48,672 nucleotides of DNA from Paenalicyclobacillus macrosporangiidus (lineage in GTDB: Bacteria; Bacillota; Bacilli; Alicyclobacillales; Alicyclobacillaceae). Positions 44,401-48,672 of this stretch are shown piece after piece (position 1 is the stretch's first letter; each line of letters begins with the position of its first letter). The notes below the pieces were generated by a model. It was not told where the DNA came from. It did not search any database and was given only the letters and a program-made list of their open reading frames with translations. The position numbers were made by a program, and so were the translations under genes. The stretch spans positions 1 through 48,672 of the forward strand of contig NZ_FPBV01000025.1 in NCBI RefSeq assembly GCF_900116805.1, in the 5' to 3' direction.

Positions 44401-44958
44401 TTGTCGCATCAAACGGAAGTTCTGGTCGTCGTGACGGCCCTCATCGCGTGGAGCGTGTACCGCCGCGTGCGGCGCACTTTGCATTGGCAACCTCTGGTCA
44501 AACGGCGGTTGGTGGTGCGGGGGAGCGTGTTCATCGTGATTGGCGTGCTGTTGTTGGTGAGCACGCTGTATCATCCTTCCACCGCCTGGTGGGACGCGGC
44601 CGGTGTGGCCGCCGGGGCGGCGTTGGCCTGGCTGGCCCTGCGCAACACCCGGTACGAGCGGCGGGACGACGGCTGGTACTACCGCCCGCACGGGGCCATC
44701 GGCGCCCTGGTGATCCTGCTGTTTCTGGCGCGTATCGCGTATCGCCTGGCCGCCGCGGAGGCCCTGTGGAACGGGCAGGGCAAGGCGGCGGGAGGGCTCG
44801 TGCCGGCAGGCGGAGCGCATGCGTCCGCTGCGGCGGCGAGTACTGTCGACCCGTGGACGGCCGGCGCCATGTTCATTCTGGTGGCCTACTACGCCGTGTA
44901 CTATCTCGCGATGGCCTGGCGCGGGCCCCGGCCGAACGAGCTCGCTGAAACCGGCTGA
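44401..44958 (+). CDS. Multi-spanning membrane protein, CcdC-like
   Basis: A 185-residue protein with about four or five hydrophobic segments: near residues 5-18, 42-60, 65-80, 97-115 and 157-175. The YRRVRRTL stretch after the first helix and the overall layout recall the CcdC (DUF1453) family of Bacilli, but the match is an impression, not certain. TTG 44401 has GAAGGAGAGG 6 bases upstream; GTG 44383 lies before that site. It ends ahead of a very strong hairpin. No function can be assigned. Confidence 0.7.
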   Translation: MSHQTEVLVVVTALIAWSVYRRVRRTLHWQPLVKRRLVVRGSVFIVIGVLLLVSTLYHPSTAWWDAAGVAAGAALAWLALRNTRYERRDDGWYYRPHGAIGALVILLFLARIAYRLAAAEALWNGQGKAAGGLVPAGGAHASAAAASTVDPWTAGAMFILVAYYAVYYLAMAWRGPRPNELAETG

Positions 44959-45025
44959 TCCGCACGGACGGTTCGTCGGCACCCGCACGGTAGGCTCACC
45001 GGCACCCGCACGAGCGGCCATCCGG

Positions 45026-45071
45026 GGCGCGGCCCCTGGGGATTGCGTGGAGCGGCCCCAGGGGCCGCGCC
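45026..45071. terminator. Strong bidirectional hairpin
   Basis: A perfect 16-bp GC-rich stem (45026-45041 with 45056-45071) and 14-base loop lie exactly between the convergent membrane-protein and oxidase genes, followed on the plus strand by CGTTTG. Very stable; likely terminates both operons. Confidence 0.75.
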
Positions 45072-45093
45072 GTTTGCCGCCAACCGGCCCGGA

Positions 45094-46482
45094 TCAGTGG
45101 GGGATTTCGTCAATCAGCTTGCCCGGGTTCATGATGTGCTGCGGGTCGATGGCCGCCTTGATGGCGCGCATCACGGCGAGGGCGGGTCCGTGCTCGAGCT
45201 CCTGGTACTTCATCTTGCCGAGGCCGACGCCGTGCTCACCGGTGCAGGTGCCGCCGAGCTGGAGCGCGTAGTGCACCACTTCTTCGTTGAATGCGTGCAC
45301 CCGCTGGACGTCGGCGGGATCATTCGTGTCGATGGCGATGCTGACGTGGAAGTTTCCGTCGCCGACGTGGCCGACGATGGCCCCGCGGACGCCGGTCTCC
45401 TGCAGACGGCGTTGGGCGAAGGTGCACGCGTCCGGCAGCTTCGAGAGCGGCACACACACGTCCGTCGACATGTGCCCGAGCCCCGGGAACTGGTGCATAA
45501 ACGCGTACAGGGCGTTGTGGCGCATCTCCCACATCTCGTGGCGCGCCTCTTCGTCGATCACGAAGTCGAACGACAAGCACCCCTCGTCGCGCGCGATCTC
45601 CTGGGCCAACTCGACGTCAATCTGCACGCCCTGCTCGCTGCCCCGGAATTCGATGAGCAGCGTCGGCACGACCGGAAAGTTGACGCCTTTGTACTTGTTG
45701 AAGGCCGTGACGAACTCCTGGCTGAGCAGTTCGATGCGGGCCACCGGGATGCCGGCGCCGACGATGGCCGTGGCGGCGTTCACGCATGCCTGAAAGTCGC
45801 GGAACTGGGCGCGCGCGGCGACGGTCTTTTCCGGGATGCCGTACACCTTCAGCCACAGTTCGGTGATCACGCCGAGCGTGCCTTCGGACCCGACGAACAG
45901 GGCGGTCAGGTTGTAGCCGGAGGAGGATTTCGCGGCGAGCGAGGCGGTCTGGATCACGCGGCCGTCCGGGAGCACGACCTGCAAAGCGCGGACGTTGTCG
46001 CGCATCGCGCCGTAGCGGACGGTGGTGGTGCCGCTGGCGTTGGTCGCCGCCATGCCGCCCAGGGTGGCGTCGGAACCGGGATCGACCGGGAAGAACAGGC
46101 CGTACCGTTTCAGCGCATCGTTGAGCTGGTTCTTCGTGACGCCGGGCTGGACGCGCACCAGGAAATCGTCTGGGCGCACCTCGAGGATGCGGTTCATGCG
46201 CGTCAGATCGACGCTGATGCCGCCGCGCACCGGGACCACGTGGCCTTCGAGGCCGGTGCCTGTTCCGAACGGGATCACCGGGATCTGGTGCTCGGCCGCG
46301 TACCGGACCACCTTCACCACGTCCTCGGTCGACTCGGGGAACACCACCACGTCCGGCCGTCCGCCGCGGTGGTAGGACTCATCGTGGCTGTGCTGTTCGA
46401 GAATGCTCTCCCCCGCGGACACCTGCCCAGGGTTCAGCAGGCGCGCGAGATCTTCCGTCAGGGTGGGGATGGGTGCCGACAT
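45094..46482 (-). CDS. FAD-linked D-lactate/glycolate oxidase (GlcD/Dld-type)
   Basis: A 462-residue flavoprotein of the vanillyl-alcohol-oxidase family. The FAD-binding domain is seen in PFGTGTGLEGHVVPVRGGIS and GSDATLGGMAATNASGTTTV. The C-terminal cap contains HVGDGNFH and CTGEHGVGLGK. The length and motifs match GlcD and D-lactate dehydrogenases. The GlcE and GlcF partners of glycolate oxidase are absent, which favours a stand-alone D-2-hydroxyacid dehydrogenase. GGAGGCG precedes ATG 46482. Together with the racemase at 40858 it could allow use of both lactate enantiomers, but they are not in one operon. Confidence 0.92.
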   Translation of the reverse strand: MSAPIPTLTEDLARLLNPGQVSAGESILEQHSHDESYHRGGRPDVVVFPESTEDVVKVVRYAAEHQIPVIPFGTGTGLEGHVVPVRGGISVDLTRMNRILEVRPDDFLVRVQPGVTKNQLNDALKRYGLFFPVDPGSDATLGGMAATNASGTTTVRYGAMRDNVRALQVVLPDGRVIQTASLAAKSSSGYNLTALFVGSEGTLGVITELWLKVYGIPEKTVAARAQFRDFQACVNAATAIVGAGIPVARIELLSQEFVTAFNKYKGVNFPVVPTLLIEFRGSEQGVQIDVELAQEIARDEGCLSFDFVIDEEARHEMWEMRHNALYAFMHQFPGLGHMSTDVCVPLSKLPDACTFAQRRLQETGVRGAIVGHVGDGNFHVSIAIDTNDPADVQRVHAFNEEVVHYALQLGGTCTGEHGVGLGKMKYQELEHGPALAVMRAIKAAIDPQHIMNPGKLIDEIPH

Positions 46483-46555
46483 GCCAACGCCTCCATCGTG
46501 TTGTCTTGTCTGGTTCCGCTTGCGATGCTTTCCGGAGAATGCGTATGCATGTATC

Positions 46556-46561
46556 ATTATA
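46556..46561 (-). promoter_or_regulatory. Possible -10 element of the glcD-type gene
   Basis: A perfect TATAAT on the minus strand, about 75 bases before the ATG at 46482, adjoining a partial palindrome around ATGCGTATGCATG (46540-46552). The -35 at 16-17 bases is weak, which suggests activator or repressor control. Confidence 0.35.
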
Positions 46562-46608
46562 GCGCAGCAGAAAAGTTTGACGACGGAATCGGCGAGGAGG
46601 GGGAGCGC

Positions 46609-47364
46609 ATGTACACGTTCACGGGACAAGTGGTGTGGGTGACCGGCAGCAGCACGGGCATCGGCCGGGCGGCGGCGGTGGCCTTCGCAGAACACGGGGC
46701 CGACGTGGTCGTGCATGGCAACGAGAACCGCGAGGCTGCGCAGGCGTTGGCCGCCGAGATTGAACGGATGGGAAGGCGGAGCCTGGCGGTGGCCGGGGAC
46801 GTGGCGGACCGCACGCAGGTGGCGGAGATGGTGGCGCAGGTGCGCGATCGCTTCGGCCGGCTCGACGTGTTGGTCAACAACGCGGGCGCGCTGATCCGGC
46901 GGGCGAGGTTGGAAGAGCTGGAGGAAGACCTGTGGGACCGGGTGATGGACGTCAACCTGAAATCCGTCTACCTGGTGACGCGGGCGGCGCTGCCGATGCT
47001 CAAGGCGAGCCGGGGCCGCGTCATCAACGTCACGTCGGTGGCGGCGCGCAACGGCGGCGGCCCTGGCAGCATCGCCTACGCGACGGCGAAGGCGGGGGTG
47101 AGCAATCTGACGCGGGCCCTGGCGAAGGACCTGGCGGAGTACGGGATCCTGGTGAACGCCATCGCGCCGGGGGTGATTGACACGCCCTTTCACGAGCGCT
47201 TCACGCCGCGCGACGCGTACGAGGCGATGGTCCGCCAGATCCCGTTGGGGCGCGCCGGCACGCCGGAGGAGTCGGTGGGCGCCATCCTCTTTCTCGCCTC
47301 GCCGCACGCGCGCTACATCACGGGCGAGATCATCGAGGTCAACGGCGGCCAGCTGATGAGCTGA
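46609..47364 (+). CDS. Short-chain dehydrogenase/reductase
   Basis: A 251-residue classical SDR: TGSSTGIG at 12-19, NNAG at about 88-91, catalytic Ser in NVTSVAARNGG, YATAK and the C-terminal GEIIEVNGGQLMS. It looks closest to 3-ketoacyl-ACP reductase/gluconate dehydrogenase-like SDRs; an Asn rather than an acidic residue after the second strand (VVHGNENR) points to NADPH. GGAGGGGGAGCGC precedes ATG 46609. It is divergent from the oxidase gene and upstream of the LarA-like gene, from which it is separated by a sigma-54 promoter. Confidence 0.9.
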   Translation: MYTFTGQVVWVTGSSTGIGRAAAVAFAEHGADVVVHGNENREAAQALAAEIERMGRRSLAVAGDVADRTQVAEMVAQVRDRFGRLDVLVNNAGALIRRARLEELEEDLWDRVMDVNLKSVYLVTRAALPMLKASRGRVINVTSVAARNGGGPGSIAYATAKAGVSNLTRALAKDLAEYGILVNAIAPGVIDTPFHERFTPRDAYEAMVRQIPLGRAGTPEESVGAILFLASPHARYITGEIIEVNGGQLMS

Positions 47365-47418
47365 TGGCGCGCGGGCGCTGTGGCAATCGGCGCACCTCTC
47401 TCGTCCTCCTCACTCGAT

Positions 47419-47435
47419 TTGGCACGGAATTTGCT
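47419..47435 (+). promoter_or_regulatory. Sigma-54 promoter of the LarA-like gene
   Basis: TTGGCACGGAATTTGCT fits the -24/-12 consensus with the correct 10-base GG-to-GC distance. The expected start is near 47446, about 95 bases before the ATG at 47543. Confidence 0.85.
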
Positions 47436-47542
47436 TGTCAACCATCGGATGGACACGTCGCCCCCGGAGTGCAGCGGGTGCCCATCCACGGCGAAGCATC
47501 CGATGACCTCCGCGCAAGGGCGGCGCACAAGGAGGGATTCGG

Positions 47543-48577
47543 ATGGGATTTCCGAAGTGGCGGCGGGTGCGTCAGCATTTCGAAGGGCCCGTGGTCGAAG
47601 ACATCCCCGCCCGCGTGGAGGCGGAATTGCGGCGCGTTCTGGCCGTTGCGGACGCTCCGCAGCGGGAACCTGGCGGCGAGCGGGGCTTGGCACAGCCGTG
47701 CGTATGGCCCGGGATGCGGGTGGCCATCACGGCGGGCAGCCGCGGGATCGCCAACATCCCCCTCATTCTGCAATCGGTGGTGCGCACTTTGAAACAACTG
47801 GGGGCCGAGCCGTTCATCGTCCCGGCGATGGGCAGCCACGGCGGGGCCACCGCCGAGGGGCAGCGGGAGGTGTTGGAGAGCCTCGGCGTGACGGAGGCGT
47901 TCTGCGAGGCGCCCATTCGCTCCTCGATGGACGTGGTGCAGATTGGGACGACACCGCAGGGGATGCCCGTCTTCATGGACGCTTACGCGGCGGCGGCGGA
48001 CGGCGTCGTCGTGGTCGGGCGGGTGAAGCTGCATACCGATTTCAAGTCGCCCATCGGGATTGAAAGCGGTTTGATGAAGATGATGGCCATCGGGCTCGGC
48101 AAGCACCGGCAGGCCCTGGAGATCCACGCCTACGGGGTGCCGGGCATCCGCGATCACATGCCCGAGGTGGCGAAGGTGGTGCTCGCCTCCGGCAAGGTCC
48201 TGTGCGGCCTGGCCATCCTGGAGAACGCCTTCGAGCAGACCGCCCACATCGAGGCCGTCGAACCCGCGCGCATCCCGGAGCGCGAGCCCGAGCTCCTGCG
48301 CCTGTCGGCCGCGTGGATGCCGAAGCTGCCGGTGGACGATGCGGACCTGCTGATTGTCGACGAGATCGGCAAGAACTACAGCGGCACCGGCATGGACACC
48401 AACATCATCGGCCGCATCCGCATTCACGGCGTGCCGGAACCCGAGCGGCCGCGCATCCAGTACATCTTCGCGCGCGACCTCAGCGAGGCGTCCCACGGCA
48501 ACGCGCTCGGCATCGGGCTGGCGGACCTGACCACGCGGCGGCTGCTGGAGAAGATCGATTTCCAGAAGATGAATGAA
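47543..48577 (+). pseudogene. LarA-like (DUF2088) protein, interrupted by an insertion sequence
   Basis: About 345 residues remain of a protein expected to be about 430 long. It belongs to the lactate racemase superfamily but to a different branch from the protein at 40858: cofactor-type residues appear as His99 (MGSHGG), the LHTDF histidine, the ESGLMKMM lysine and GKH. Candidate function is racemisation or epimerisation of a 2-hydroxy acid, by family only. The ATG has GGAGGGATTCGG upstream. After EKIDFQKMNE the sequence enters the 95-bp repeat found inverted at the left end of the window; the frame stays open to the window edge with unrelated codons. The gene lies behind its own sigma-54 promoter. 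Confidence 0.75.
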
Positions 48578-48672
48578 CAGGCGCTATGCAGTTGCTCTCA
48601 ACAACTGGGTTTTGTCAGGGTCAAACCACCTCAGTTCCAATCGTGTTGGCCAAAATTTGTCGATGAGGCTTG
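48578..48672 (-). mobile_element. Insertion-sequence end, right copy
   Basis: Exact reverse complement of bases 1-95. The transposase-like frame runs on the minus strand from the window edge and stops at 48584-48586. The element's tip (CAGGCGCTATG on the plus strand) follows directly after GAATGAA inside the LarA-like gene. The target duplication cannot be seen because the other flank of this copy is outside the window. Confidence 0.6.

Noticed and set aside
46483-47307. Minus-strand extension of the GlcD-type oxidase frame
   Set aside because: It runs antisense through a complete SDR gene and is rich in His and Arg as expected for GC-driven antisense frames; ATG 46482 has a ribosome site.

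Overview
The window looks like a high-GC member of the Bacilli, possibly of the Alicyclobacillaceae (Alicyclobacillus/Kyrpidia type). This is an inference from strong AGGAGG-type ribosome sites, frequent GTG and TTG starts, a SigH-like sigma factor and the mix of catabolic genes; no rRNA gene is present to settle it. Both ends carry the same 95-bp sequence in inverted orientation, each copy reading as the last codons of a transposase-like ORF. The window is therefore probably a contig bounded by two copies of one insertion sequence; the right copy interrupts a LarA-like gene.

Layout. (1) 262-8808: a sugar-uptake and sugar-oxidation operon, visibly lower in GC than the rest: TIM-barrel isomerase, lipoprotein binding protein (frameshifted), two ABC permeases, two Gfo/Idh/MocA oxidoreductases, a LacI regulator and a second TIM-barrel isomerase. 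A perfect LacI-type palindrome lies upstream. (2) 8864-14252: MazG-like protein, quinone oxidoreductase, a GNAT/acyl-CoA-synthetase fusion facing a sirtuin, and a small membrane protein. (3) 14547-20502: YjhG/YagF-type sugar-acid dehydratase, YnfM-type exporter, pantothenate kinase (coaA) and, on the minus strand, a SigH-like sigma factor. (4) 20949-21166: a complete minus-strand regulatory leader made of a consensus promoter, a cyclic-di-GMP-I (GEMM-I) riboswitch and an intrinsic terminator, aimed at a decayed ORF and the sigma-factor gene. (5) 21292-26082: acyl-CoA dehydrogenase, acyl-CoA ligase, phosphotriesterase-family hydrolase and SDR. (6) 26841-31001 (minus): TPP enzyme, CaiB CoA-transferase, acyl-CoA dehydrogenase. 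(7) 31143-40059: a sigma-54 activator, then CaiB, crotonase, CaiB, class V aminotransferase and an ACS-family MFS transporter. (8) 40213-43141: gamma-carbonic-anhydrase-like protein, nickel lactate racemase, aldo/keto reductase. (9) 43260-48672: SPFH protein with a ribbon-helix-helix partner, membrane protein, GlcD-type oxidase, SDR, and the interrupted LarA-like gene.

The genes together suggest a cell living on sugar acids, hydroxy acids and CoA-activated organic acids. Three near-perfect sigma-54 promoters (14350, 33784, 47419) precede the dehydratase, a CoA-transferase operon and the LarA-like gene, and one sigma-54 activator is encoded in the window, which suggests a shared regulon. The two most striking observations are the c-di-GMP riboswitch in front of a sigma factor and the arrays of about 10-bp ATGGG boxes, one of which sits at enhancer distance from a sigma-54 promoter. 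Several spacers hold other degenerate tandem repeats (28, 15 and 13 bp).
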